The position numbers and the translations under genes are program-made. The notes under the pieces were generated by a model. The model searched no databases, was not told the DNA's origin, and saw only the letters and a program-made list of their open reading frames with translations. Positions 51,247 through 59,803 of a DNA stretch of 64,000 nucleotides are shown here, one piece after another. Source of the stretch: Litorivicinus lipolyticus (GTDB taxonomy: Bacteria; Pseudomonadota; Gammaproteobacteria; Pseudomonadales; Litorivicinaceae); NCBI RefSeq assembly GCF_009650135.1, contig NZ_CP045871.1, forward strand, positions 124,001 to 188,000. The letters run 5' to 3'. How positions within the stretch are numbered: position 1 is the stretch's first letter; every line of letters begins with the position of its first letter.

Positions 51247-51870
51247 ATGAAATGGTTGATGGCCGTGCTGGCTTCGGTGTCTTTGTGTGTGTCGACGGCC
51301 CAGGCCGCGGATTTTGTCGAGGGCCAGCATTACCAGGCGCTGCCGTTTGCGGTTAAAACCCGAGATCCGGCCGTGGTCGAAGTGGTGGAGCTGTTTTGGT
51401 ACGGCTGCCCGCACTGCTTTCGTTTAGAGCCCGCGGTTGATTCGTGGAAGGCCGCCATGCCCGCAGGCGTCAGCTTCGAACAGGTGCCGGCGGTATTGGG
51501 CCGTTCGTGGGAGCCGCATGCGCGCGCTTTTTGGACCGCCAAGGCACTGGGCGTGCAAGACCAAGTGCACCAACCGATTTTCAACGCGATTCACCTGGAA
51601 CGCGAACGCCTGGTGCGCGAAGACGACGTGCGTGAATTATTTGCCCGCTATGGTGTCGATGAAAGTGCCTTTAATGCCCAATGGCGCAGTTTTGGCGTCG
51701 AATCGCGCTTGAAGCAAACCGAATCTCGGATCAACGCCTATGGCATTACCGGGGTGCCTGCGTTTATTGTGAACGGCAAGTACCGCGTAACTGAGACAAC
51801 CGCCGGCGGCCAGGCCGCTCTGTTTGACGTCATCAATTACCTGATTCAACAAGAACAAGCCCAGATGTAA
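51247..51870 (+). CDS. dsbA: Thiol:disulfide interchange protein DsbA
   Basis: Periplasmic dithiol oxidase that forms disulfide bonds in exported proteins. It is 207 aa. The signal peptide (residues 1-19, ending AQA) precedes the thioredoxin fold, with the active site CPHC at 54-57 (FWYGCPHCF) and the cis-Pro loop TGVPAF near residue 176. I chose ATG 51247, seven bases after GGAG; the open frame running upstream is inside cytochrome c4 in another phase. aroG follows after 27 bp. Confidence 0.97.
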   Translation: MKWLMAVLASVSLCVSTAQAADFVEGQHYQALPFAVKTRDPAVVEVVELFWYGCPHCFRLEPAVDSWKAAMPAGVSFEQVPAVLGRSWEPHARAFWTAKALGVQDQVHQPIFNAIHLERERLVREDDVRELFARYGVDESAFNAQWRSFGVESRLKQTESRINAYGITGVPAFIVNGKYRVTETTAGGQAALFDVINYLIQQEQAQM

Positions 51871-51897
51871 GCGTCTGGGCGCTGAAAAGAGCCCAGC
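51859..51897 (+). promoter_or_regulatory. Mutually exclusive hairpins between dsbA and the DAHP synthase gene
   Basis: Segment 1 GCCCAGA (51859-51865, in the last dsbA codons), segment 2 TCTGGGC (51874-51880) and segment 3 GCCCAGC (51891-51897, touching the next ATG). Segment 2 can pair with 1 or with 3. Pairing with 3 would put the purine-rich ribosome site in a loop and block the start. No T run, so translational rather than transcriptional control is the likelier effect, if any. Confidence 0.35.
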
Positions 51898-52944
51898 ATG
51901 ACTTACTCGAACATGGTGATCGACGACGTTCGCATCGCCCGCATGAAGCCCCTGATTCCTCCGGCCATTTTGCTGGAGGAGTTACCCGCCACCGACCAGA
52001 TGGCGGCCAACGTGACCCGCCACCGCAATGAAATCCAAGACATCCTGCACGGTCGTGACGATCGCTTGCTGGTGGTGGTCGGTCCGTGCTCGATTCATGA
52101 CCCGGATGCGGCGCGCGAATACGCGGCGCGCTTGAAACCGCTGGCCGATCGCATCAAAGACAAGGTCAAAGTGGTCATGCGGGTGTACTTCGAAAAGCCG
52201 CGCACCATCGTCGGTTGGAAAGGGCTGATTAATGACCCCTTCTTGGATGACAGCTTCCAGATCAACAAGGGCCTGCACATCGCCCGTGACTTGCTGCGTG
52301 ACATGGCGGCCATGGACATGCCGACCGGCGTCGAGTTCTTGGATTCGATCACGCCGCAGTTCATTGCCGACTTGGTCAGCTGGGGCGCCATTGGCGCACG
52401 CACCACCGAGTCTCAGGTTCACCGCGAACTGGCCAGCGGCCTGAGTGCCACCATTGGTTTCAAAAATGGCACCGACGGCCAAGTCGGCATCGCCATCGAT
52501 GCGATCCGCGCCGCGTCCCACGGGCACCAGTTCTTATCGGTGACCAAGCAGGGTGTGTCGGCCATTGTCGAGACCCGTGGCAACCCGGATTGCCATTTGA
52601 TCCTGCGCGGGGCGACCTCGGGCCCCAACTATGACTCCGCGCATGTCGGTGCCGCCTGTGACGCTCTCGAAAAGGCAGGGCTGCGCCCGACCGTGATGGT
52701 TGATGCGTCCCACGGCAACTCAATGAAAGACCACCGCAACCAGGCACTGGTGCTGGATTCGGTGATCCAGCAGCGGCGCACCGATGCCAGTCGAATTTTC
52801 GGTGTCATGATCGAAAGCCACTTGGTCGCCGGTCGCCAAGACTGCAAGGACCCCTCGAACCTGGTCTACGGTCAATCGATTACGGATGCCTGCATCGGCT
52901 GGGAGGAAACCGTCAAGGTGCTGGAAGATTTGCACCGTGGCTAA
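51898..52944 (+). CDS. 3-deoxy-7-phosphoheptulonate (DAHP) synthase, class I
   Basis: First step of the shikimate pathway, joining phosphoenolpyruvate and erythrose-4-phosphate. It is 348 aa, of the AroF/G/H type (not the plant-like class II). Signatures are VVVGPCSIHDPDAA near 59-72, EKPRT near 99-103, GARTTESQVHRELASG near 164-179, and the metal site VDASHGNSMKDHRNQ near 264-278. I cannot tell which amino acid feeds back on it, so I give no symbol. Possible control by the hairpins at 51859-51897. The GST gene overlaps its end. Confidence 0.95.
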   Translation: MTYSNMVIDDVRIARMKPLIPPAILLEELPATDQMAANVTRHRNEIQDILHGRDDRLLVVVGPCSIHDPDAAREYAARLKPLADRIKDKVKVVMRVYFEKPRTIVGWKGLINDPFLDDSFQINKGLHIARDLLRDMAAMDMPTGVEFLDSITPQFIADLVSWGAIGARTTESQVHRELASGLSATIGFKNGTDGQVGIAIDAIRAASHGHQFLSVTKQGVSAIVETRGNPDCHLILRGATSGPNYDSAHVGAACDALEKAGLRPTVMVDASHGNSMKDHRNQALVLDSVIQQRRTDASRIFGVMIESHLVAGRQDCKDPSNLVYGQSITDACIGWEETVKVLEDLHRG

Positions 52945-53593
52945 GCTGTGGATTGGTCAGCCCAACTACAGTTCCTGGTCCTTGCGCGGTTGGTTGGCCT
53001 GTAAAATTGCCGGCCTTGAAGCGGATATCCGCTGGGTTCGCTTTGATCAAGACGATTGGCACGCCGAGGTCCCGTCCAACGCCACGGTGCCGGTGTTGGC
53101 GCTGGACGATGCCACGGTGTGGGATTCCGCCGCCTTGATCGAGGTCTTGGCCGAGCGCCATCCTGGCGCGCCATTTTGGCCGGCGGACCCGGGTCTGCGA
53201 GCGCATGCGCGCTCGATTGTGGCCGAAATGCACTCGGGTTTTGTGCCGCTGCGGATGGCCTGTCCGATGAACATTCGCGCGCGAACCACGGACTTCCCGT
53301 TGTCGGACGCGGTATTTGCGAATATTGCGCGTATTCAGGACCTGCTCGAAACCGCGTTGATCAATTCCGGCGGACCATTTTTGTACGGCCCCGAGTTTGG
53401 CGCCGCCGATGCGTTTTATGCGCCGGTGCTGTATCGCCTGCGGACTTACGCGCCGGTTGCCCAATGTGCATTGGCGGACTACAGCGAGCGCGTCATGGCG
53501 CACCCGTGGCTGGTCGAGTGGGAAGCCATGGCGGCGGATGACCCGGCTTTTGCACGCTCCGATGCGCTGTTAAATAATGGCGCAGTGGAGTGA
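52937..53593 (+). CDS. Glutathione S-transferase family protein
   Basis: A 218 aa cytoplasmic GST-like protein. The N-terminal thioredoxin-like domain starts LWIGQPNYSSWSLRGWLACK with Ser residues in the usual activation position. The glutathione-binding turn is NATVPVLAL near 49-57 with DSAALIEVL after it; the C-terminal helical domain follows. I chose GTG 52937, overlapping the DAHP synthase end by 8 bp and nine bases after GGAAG; the longer frame is the upstream gene in another phase. Substrate unknown. Confidence 0.88.
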   Translation: MAKLWIGQPNYSSWSLRGWLACKIAGLEADIRWVRFDQDDWHAEVPSNATVPVLALDDATVWDSAALIEVLAERHPGAPFWPADPGLRAHARSIVAEMHSGFVPLRMACPMNIRARTTDFPLSDAVFANIARIQDLLETALINSGGPFLYGPEFGAADAFYAPVLYRLRTYAPVAQCALADYSERVMAHPWLVEWEAMAADDPAFARSDALLNNGAVE

Positions 53594-53610
53594 TCTGAGA
53601 ATTTTTTTGG

Positions 53611-53632
53611 CTCGTCATAAAGCTGTCATAAT
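53611..53632 (+). promoter_or_regulatory. PHO box upstream of pstS
   Basis: Two 11 bp direct repeats, CTCGTCATAAA then GCTGTCATAAT, match the PhoB consensus (repeats of CTGTCATA at 11 bp spacing) with one or two differences. A TAGAGT hexamer eight bases downstream (from 53640) could be the -10 of a PhoB-activated promoter. PhoB is encoded in this window. Confidence 0.85.
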
Positions 53633-53696
53633 TCAGGCTTAGAGTGCGCACATCGGCTCAGAACGGGTCGCATTTTTTCAGCTTTGGAGTATCACC

Positions 53697-54731
53697 ATGT
53701 TTGTACGTTTAGGATTGGCTGCGGTTGTCGCAGCAAGCATTTCAAGCGCAGCAATGGCACGTGACTACGTCAGCATTGCCGGTTCATCGACCGTGCTTCC
53801 GTTCTCAACGATCGTCGCTGAAGCCGCCGGCAAGCGTCCGGGTGTGAAGACACCGGTGGTCGAGTCGGGCGGCTCATCCGTGGGCAAGAAAGGTGCCTGC
53901 ACGGGCATTGGTACCGAAAACATCGACATTGGTAATGCCTCAAGCCGTATGAAAGTGAGCGAGCTGGACGTGTGTGCCGAAAACAACGTTGAAGTCACCG
54001 AAATTAAAGTCGGCTATGACGGCATCGTATTGGCGTCGGATCGCAGCGGACCTGAGCTGGATGTGACCCGCGAGCAGCTGTGGTTAGCCTTGGCGGCCAA
54101 TGTGCCGAATGCCGAGGGGACTGCGTTTGTGCCGAATTTCTACACCACGTGGAACGAAATCGACGCGTCACTGCCGAACATTGCGATTCGCGTACTGGGC
54201 CCGCCGACCACGTCCGGCACCCGTGCATCCTGGGAAGAAATGGTCAATGAAAAAGGCGGCTGTAAGCAAAACGCAGCGGCCAAGGCCATTTTGAAGGCCG
54301 AAGGCAAATCCGCCAAAACCTGCCGTCCTTTGCGCACCGATGGCGGCTACGTTGAAGCCGGCGAACAGGACAACCTGATCGTGCAAAAGCTGCAAGAAGA
54401 CAACAGCTCATTCGGTGTCTTTGGCTTTTCTTACTTGGACCAAAACTCGGACGTCTTGCAGGCGGCGAAAGTGGGCGGTGTTGCGCCAACTTTCGAGGAC
54501 ATTGCGGCGGGCGACTACCCGGTCTCGCGCTCGTTGTTCTTCTACATCAAAAAAGCCCACGTCGGCGTGGTGCCCGGTATCCAGGAGTACGCTCGTGAGT
54601 GGACCAAGCACTGGGGCGAGGATGGCATTTTGGCCGAATCTGGCATGATCCCGATGGGCGAAGACGAGCGTGCAGTGTATGCTGATGCCATCGAAAACTT
54701 GCCCACCTTGACGGCTGACATGCTCGATTAA
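53697..54731 (+). CDS. pstS: Phosphate ABC transporter substrate-binding protein
   Basis: Periplasmic phosphate-binding protein. It is 344 aa with a signal peptide (residues 1-21, ending AMA). Phosphate-ligand loops are visible as IAGSSTVLPFS near 27-37, ESGGSSVGKKG near 57-67, IGNASSRMK and TTSGTRASWEE. It belongs to the PstS group typical of marine gamma- and alphaproteobacteria. It follows a PHO box and is separated from pstC by a terminator-like hairpin, so it is probably made in excess over the membrane parts. Confidence 0.95.
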   Translation: MFVRLGLAAVVAASISSAAMARDYVSIAGSSTVLPFSTIVAEAAGKRPGVKTPVVESGGSSVGKKGACTGIGTENIDIGNASSRMKVSELDVCAENNVEVTEIKVGYDGIVLASDRSGPELDVTREQLWLALAANVPNAEGTAFVPNFYTTWNEIDASLPNIAIRVLGPPTTSGTRASWEEMVNEKGGCKQNAAAKAILKAEGKSAKTCRPLRTDGGYVEAGEQDNLIVQKLQEDNSSFGVFGFSYLDQNSDVLQAAKVGGVAPTFEDIAAGDYPVSRSLFFYIKKAHVGVVPGIQEYAREWTKHWGEDGILAESGMIPMGEDERAVYADAIENLPTLTADMLD

Positions 54732-54757
54732 TTGAGCGGTTGAGGTCGGGTACGACA

Positions 54758-54787
54758 GAGCTGGCTCGCGAGGGTCAGCTCTTTTTT
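54758..54787 (+). terminator. Partial terminator between pstS and pstC
   Basis: GAGCTGG (54758-54764) pairs with TCAGCTC (54775-54781; one G-T pair), followed by six T (54782-54787). pstC begins 15 bp later without an obvious promoter, so this is probably a leaky terminator that sets a high PstS to PstC ratio. Confidence 0.7.
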
Positions 54788-54801
54788 AATGGAGACGACG
54801 A

Positions 54802-56181
54802 ATGTCATCTGATTTGCTGTTGATCGTGCTGCTGGGGATTGGGGCCGCCTGGTTCTTTGCTTCGCGCCGCGCGATTGTGTCCCAGGGCCAAAGCCGTGGC
54901 GGCATTAAAGCGATGCACTCTTTACCGCATTACTACGGTTTCTGGGCGGCCATTGCCGCGGTCATACCGGCGTTTATTTTCTTTGTGGTCTGGAGCGCAG
55001 CCGAGGAGTCCGTTTTTCGGTCGCTGGCTGAACAGTATTTCCCGGCCGATCGCGCCGACGATTTTCGTCCTGATATTGCCCTGACCCAAATTCAAAATGT
55101 GGTCGCCGGCATCCGCGTGGGCGAGGTGCCCGCGTGGGTCGACGAAGCCGCGCTGGCCTGGGTGCGATGGGACGCGCTGGCGTCCAACGCCCTGGCCGCC
55201 ATCGTGATTGGCATGGCGGCGCTGCTGGGCTTTTTGGCCTACCGTGCGGTCAATCCGGACTTTCGCGCTCGCAATTGGGTTGAACGCACCATCACCGTGC
55301 TGTTGGCGGCCTGTTCGTTGGTGGCGATTTTCACCACCATCGGCATCGTGTTCTCGGTCATTTTCGAATCCATTCGATTTTTCGGGATGATTTCGCCGAT
55401 GGACTTTTTGTTCGGCCTGAAATGGAACCCGCAAATCGAGTTTGGTGAAAATGCCGGCGTCGGCGTCAGCAACTACGGCGCCGTGCCGCTGTTTGCGGGA
55501 ACGCTGCTGATTTCAGTGATCGCGTTGCTGGTGGCGGTGCCGACCGGTTTGTTCAGCGCGATTTACCTGTCTGAGTACGCGTCGCCGCGTTTGCGCTCGG
55601 TGGTCAAGCCGCTGATGGAAATCTTGGCGGGCATCCCGACCGTGGTCTATGGCTTCTTTGCGGCCTTGACGGTGGCGCCGTTCTTTCGTGAATTCGGCCA
55701 GTCGATTGGCCTGACGGTGTCGTCGGAGTCCGCGCTGGCCGCGGGTGTGGTCATGGGCATCATGATTATCCCGTTCGTGTCGTCGTTGTCCGATGACGTC
55801 ATCAACGCGGTGCCACAATCTTTGCGCGATGCGGCGTATGGGCTTGGCAGCACCAAAAGCGAGTCGATTAAGCAGGTGATTTTACCGGCCGCACTGCCGG
55901 GCATTGTCGGCTCGGTGTTGTTGGCAGTATCACGCGCGGTCGGTGAAACCATGATTGTGGTGATGGCCGCGGGCTTGGCGGCCAACTTGACCGCGAACCC
56001 GCTGGACGCGGTGACCACGGTGACCAGTCAGATCGTGACAATTTTGGTTGGCGACCAAGAATTCAACTCGGCCAAGACGCTGTCCGCGTTCGCGCTGGCC
56101 CTGACCCTGATTTGTATCACCCTTGTGCTCAACATCGGTGCCCTGCAGATCGTTAAAAAGTATCGAGAGCAGTATGACTAA
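54802..56181 (+). CDS. pstC: Phosphate ABC transporter permease PstC
   Basis: Inner-membrane permease of the high-affinity phosphate transporter. It is 459 aa, much longer than the 319 aa of E. coli PstC. The extra length is an N-terminal part of about 170 residues with two or three helices and a periplasmic loop (residues about 60-125), resembling the DUF3708 extension. The transport core follows, with the permease loop SLRDAAYGLGSTKSESIKQV near 337-356. It overlaps pstA by 8 bp. Confidence 0.93.
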   Translation: MSSDLLLIVLLGIGAAWFFASRRAIVSQGQSRGGIKAMHSLPHYYGFWAAIAAVIPAFIFFVVWSAAEESVFRSLAEQYFPADRADDFRPDIALTQIQNVVAGIRVGEVPAWVDEAALAWVRWDALASNALAAIVIGMAALLGFLAYRAVNPDFRARNWVERTITVLLAACSLVAIFTTIGIVFSVIFESIRFFGMISPMDFLFGLKWNPQIEFGENAGVGVSNYGAVPLFAGTLLISVIALLVAVPTGLFSAIYLSEYASPRLRSVVKPLMEILAGIPTVVYGFFAALTVAPFFREFGQSIGLTVSSESALAAGVVMGIMIIPFVSSLSDDVINAVPQSLRDAAYGLGSTKSESIKQVILPAALPGIVGSVLLAVSRAVGETMIVVMAAGLAANLTANPLDAVTTVTSQIVTILVGDQEFNSAKTLSAFALALTLICITLVLNIGALQIVKKYREQYD

Positions 56182-57469
56182 GCCGATGATCACGCCGCAG
56201 ATTGCGGCTGAACGTGTTGCCCGCGGTGTTCAGGCGCGCTATGCCCGCGAACGTCGATTCCAGCTGATCGGCAAGTCCGCGATTGGCTTGGCACTGACCT
56301 TTCTGGCGGTGTTGATGACCACGATTTTGATTCGTGGCATCCCGGGATTTTTTCAATACTACGTTCAGGTCGATGTCACCCTGGATGCGCAGCTGATGGA
56401 TCCGCGTGGCGACCAGAGCATCGACTCGTTCTACGACGGCAATCCGCGCAAGATCATGCAGGGCGCGATTTATGGGTTGACCGGCGCCGAGGGGCGTTCG
56501 GCCAAAAAAGAAGCCTTTAAGTTGCTCAGCATCGGCGGTACCGACCGTATTCGTAACATGGTGGTCAACGACCCCAGTTTGTTGGGGTCCGAGCAAAACC
56601 TGTGGATCGCGGTGGATGACGATGTCGACAGCTACCTGCGCGGTCACATTAAACGCGCCACCGACGAAGACAACCGCCGCTTAAGCGACCGTCAACTGGA
56701 CATGATTGACGATTTGGTCGATCGGGGGCTGATTCAGTACAAGATATCCAACTACCTTTTCCAAGGCGGCGCGTCGCGCAATCCGGAATTGGCGGGCGTC
56801 AAAGGCGCAGTGGTGGGGTCCTTGTTTACGCTCGCCATTACCCTGATTTTAGCCTTTCCGATCGGGGTCGCCACCGCGGTTTACCTTGAGGAGTTCGCGC
56901 CGAAAAACCGCCTGACCGAGATCATCGAGGTCAATATTAACAACCTGGCGGCCGTGCCCTCGGTGGTGTTCGGTATTTTGGGCTTGGCGGTGTTTATTGG
57001 GTTCTTTGGGTTCCAACGGTCCTTGCCGCTGGTCGGCGGTTTGGTGTTGGCGCTGATGACGCTGCCGACCATTATTATTTCGTCGCGTGCGGCACTTAAG
57101 GCGGTGCCGCCGAGCATCCGCGACGCCGCCTTGGGCATGGGCGCCAGTCGCGTTCAGGTCATTACCCACCATGTCTTGCCGCTGGCGCTACCGGGCATGT
57201 TGACCGGCACCATTATTGGCATGGCCCAGGCGCTCGGTGAAACCGCACCGCTTTTGATGATCGGTATGGTGGCCTTTATCGTCGATACGCCCGCTTCGGT
57301 GATGGACCCGGGCACGGTGTTACCGGTCCAAATCTTTATGTGGGCGGATTTCGCCGAACGCATGTATGTGGCTAAAACCTCTGCCGCGATCATTGTGCTG
57401 TTGTCGTTTTTGATCTTGATGAACGCCATCGCCGTGGTCTTGCGGAAAAAATTCGAACGCCGTTGGTAG
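56174..57469 (+). CDS. pstA: Phosphate ABC transporter permease PstA
   Basis: Second permease subunit. It is 431 aa (E. coli 296). After the first helix (about 32-53) an extra periplasmic domain of about 150 residues is inserted, like the DUF3333 extension. The permease core has the loop [20 protein letters not shown] near 315-334. I chose ATG 56174, overlapping pstC; ATG 56186 is a possible alternative. The long frame from 56123 is pstC in another phase. Confidence 0.93.
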   Translation: MTKPMITPQIAAERVARGVQARYARERRFQLIGKSAIGLALTFLAVLMTTILIRGIPGFFQYYVQVDVTLDAQLMDPRGDQSIDSFYDGNPRKIMQGAIYGLTGAEGRSAKKEAFKLLSIGGTDRIRNMVVNDPSLLGSEQNLWIAVDDDVDSYLRGHIKRATDEDNRRLSDRQLDMIDDLVDRGLIQYKISNYLFQGGASRNPELAGVKGAVVGSLFTLAITLILAFPIGVATAVYLEEFAPKNRLTEIIEVNINNLAAVPSVVFGILGLAVFIGFFGFQRSLPLVGGLVLALMTLPTIIISSRAALKAVPPSIRDAALGMGASRVQVITHHVLPLALPGMLTGTIIGMAQALGETAPLLMIGMVAFIVDTPASVMDPGTVLPVQIFMWADFAERMYVAKTSAAIIVLLSFLILMNAIAVVLRKKFERRW

Positions 57470-57488
57470 GCAAAGGGTAGTAGACTTT

Positions 57489-58337
57489 ATGGACATGACA
57501 TTGACCACCAGCGAACCCGTATTGACGATCAAGGAGCCGAGTTCTGTGACTGAAAAAACTGTGGGGTCCGTGCACGTGGATAACCCCCGCATGCAGGCCA
57601 AAAACGTCGATGTATATTACGACGACAAGCATGCGATCCAAGACGTCACCATCGATATCGGTGCCAACGAAGTGATTGCCTTTATCGGCCCTTCGGGCTG
57701 TGGCAAGTCGACCTTTTTGCGCTGTTTGAACCGCATGAACGACACCATTGATATTTGCCGGGTCGAAGGCTCGATTACCATCGATGGCAAGGATATTTAC
57801 GATCCGTCGGTTGACGTGGTGCCGCTGCGCGCGCGCGTCGGCATGGTGTTCCAAAAACCCAATCCCTTTCCGAAAAGCATTTATGACAACGTCGCCTACG
57901 GCCCGCGTATTCATGGCTTGGTCGAGAGCAAAGCCGAGCTGGACGAAGTGGTCGAGCAATCCTTGACCCGGGCCGGTTTGTGGGGCGAAGTCAAAGACCG
58001 CCTGGACCAGCCGGGGACCGGTTTGTCGGGCGGTCAGCAACAACGCCTGTGCATCGCCCGCGCCATTGCGGTCAGCCCGGAAGTGATCTTGATGGACGAG
58101 CCCTGCTCGGCGTTGGATCCGATTGCGACCGCGCGCATTGAAGAGCTGATCCATGAGTTGTCGGACCAGTTCACGATCGTGATCGTGACGCACTCAATGC
58201 AGCAAGCCGCACGCGTGTCCTCACGCACCGCTTATTTCCACTTGGGTAAATTGATTGAAGTGGGGCCGACCAAGCAAATCTTTACGTCGCCTCAGCATGA
58301 ACTCACCCAGGATTACATCACCGGACGCTTCGGATAA
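57489..58337 (+). CDS. pstB: Phosphate ABC transporter ATP-binding protein
   Basis: ATPase that powers phosphate uptake. It is 282 aa with a 30-residue N-terminal extension before the ABC fold. Walker [10 protein letters not shown] is near 67-75, the Q loop [13 protein letters not shown] near 118-130, signature [14 protein letters not shown] near 179-192, and Walker [13 protein letters not shown] near 198-209. A further ATG in the extension (MQAKN) is possible as a start but lacks a better ribosome site. Confidence 0.97.
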   Translation: MDMTLTTSEPVLTIKEPSSVTEKTVGSVHVDNPRMQAKNVDVYYDDKHAIQDVTIDIGANEVIAFIGPSGCGKSTFLRCLNRMNDTIDICRVEGSITIDGKDIYDPSVDVVPLRARVGMVFQKPNPFPKSIYDNVAYGPRIHGLVESKAELDEVVEQSLTRAGLWGEVKDRLDQPGTGLSGGQQQRLCIARAIAVSPEVILMDEPCSALDPIATARIEELIHELSDQFTIVIVTHSMQQAARVSSRTAYFHLGKLIEVGPTKQIFTSPQHELTQDYITGRFG

Positions 58338-58340
58338 CCC

Positions 58341-59072
58341 ATGGACCTTAAATCGTCAGATCTAAACCAGCATATTTCGTCACAGTTCAACGAAGACTTG
58401 GAAAGCCTGCGCACGCACGTGCTGAAGATGGCTGGCATGGTCGAACGCAACCTGCGCGATGCGCTGATTGTGCTCGAAACCATGGAGTCTGGGCTGTTGC
58501 CGTCGATTGAACAGGCCGAGCACCAGATCAACGCCTTTGAAGTGGCGGTCGATCGCGAAGTCATCAGCATCATCGCGCTGCGCCAGCCGGCGGCGTCGGA
58601 TCTGCGCGTGGTCATGGCCATTTCCAAGATCGTTCGCGACCTTGAGCGCATGGGTGATGAAGCCTACAAAATTGGCAAGTTGGCGACCGACCTGGCGGGC
58701 GATCCGCCGCCGGCGATGGCGCTTAACCTGTCGGTTAGTTTGGGCCGTCAAGTCGCCGAGCTGGTCAAGCGAGCGGTCGATAGCTTTGTACGTTTGGATG
58801 CGGATCAGGCCCGCGAAGTGGGTGTCGAAGACCGGAATATTGACGCCGACTACGAAAGCGCGCTGCGTGCGGTATCGACCTTTATGATCGAAGACCCGCG
58901 GGCGATTGGCCGATTGGTTAAGTTGTTATGGATTTTCCGTGCCCTTGAGCGCATTGGTGATCACGCCACTAACGTCAGCGAGCAGCTGATCTACGCCGTG
59001 CGCGGCAAAGATGTTCGCCACGCCGACGTCACCGAAAGCCAAATCGAAGACATCGTCGAAAACCGCGAATGA
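58341..59072 (+). CDS. phoU: Phosphate signalling protein PhoU
   Basis: Links the Pst transporter to the PhoR kinase and damps the Pho response when phosphate is plentiful. It is 243 aa of two three-helix bundles, each with a metal-binding E/DxxxD pattern (RDLERMGDEAYKIG near 95-108, RALERIGDHATNVSEQL near 196-212). It lies 3 bp after pstB and overlaps the CysZ-like gene by 4 bp. Confidence 0.97.
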   Translation: MDLKSSDLNQHISSQFNEDLESLRTHVLKMAGMVERNLRDALIVLETMESGLLPSIEQAEHQINAFEVAVDREVISIIALRQPAASDLRVVMAISKIVRDLERMGDEAYKIGKLATDLAGDPPPAMALNLSVSLGRQVAELVKRAVDSFVRLDADQAREVGVEDRNIDADYESALRAVSTFMIEDPRAIGRLVKLLWIFRALERIGDHATNVSEQLIYAVRGKDVRHADVTESQIEDIVENRE

Positions 59073-59803
59073 ATGGACTTAAGGCCCTGTTCGAGGGCTT
59101 TGAGCTGATTCTGTCGCCGGGGCTCAAGCGCTTTGTGCTGGTTCCGACGCTGGTCAACCTGATTGTTTTTATGGCGCTGATGGCCAGCCTGTGGGGCCTG
59201 TTGGCGGGCTGGGTGCTGGCGGTCACGGACTTTCTGCCTGGGTGGCTCGACTGGGTCAGTTTTCTGATTCAGCCGCTGGCGATGATGATTGCGCTGGTGT
59301 TGTTTGTGTTTGGCTTTACCGTCATCAATGGCTTTTTGGCGGCGCCGTTTTACGGCATCTTGGCCGAAAAAGTCGAGCGCAAGCTGGATCCTAATGCGGC
59401 CTTACCGGTCGAAAGCTTGGGTCAACTGGTCGGCCGCACGCTGGGCCGCGAAGTGACCAAGTGGTTGTGGTACCTGCCTCGGGCGTTGATGCTGTTGGTG
59501 TTTTCGCTGGTTCCGGTGATTAATTTGCTGGCGCCCTTTGCCTGGTTTGCCTTTGGCGCCTGGGTGTTGCTGATTGAATACCGCGACTACCTGAACGACA
59601 ACCACGCCCAGCCGCTGTCGCTAACCCGTGCCCAAGCCTGGGAACACCCGCTGGACTCATTGGCGTTTGGCGGCTCGGTGTTGCTGCTGATTAGCGTGCC
59701 GCTACTGAACCTGTTGATTCCCAGTGCCGCGGTCGCCGGTGCCACCGCGTGGGGCGTCAGGCGTCGTCAGCTTTCACAATCGCCGGCATTGCCGCCGGCT
59801 TAA
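59069..59803 (+). CDS. CysZ/EI24-family membrane protein
   Basis: A 244 aa integral membrane protein with about four to five hydrophobic stretches. The N terminus LKALFEGFELILSPGLKRFVL and the motif FLAAPFYGILAEKVER near 90-105 match the CysZ (EI24, sulfate transport) family. Its position at the end of the pst-phoU operon is unusual for sulfate uptake, so the substrate is open. It is translationally coupled to phoU. Its last 47 bp overlap the 3' end of phoR on the other strand. Confidence 0.85.
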   Translation: MNGLKALFEGFELILSPGLKRFVLVPTLVNLIVFMALMASLWGLLAGWVLAVTDFLPGWLDWVSFLIQPLAMMIALVLFVFGFTVINGFLAAPFYGILAEKVERKLDPNAALPVESLGQLVGRTLGREVTKWLWYLPRALMLLVFSLVPVINLLAPFAWFAFGAWVLLIEYRDYLNDNHAQPLSLTRAQAWEHPLDSLAFGGSVLLLISVPLLNLLIPSAAVAGATAWGVRRRQLSQSPALPPA

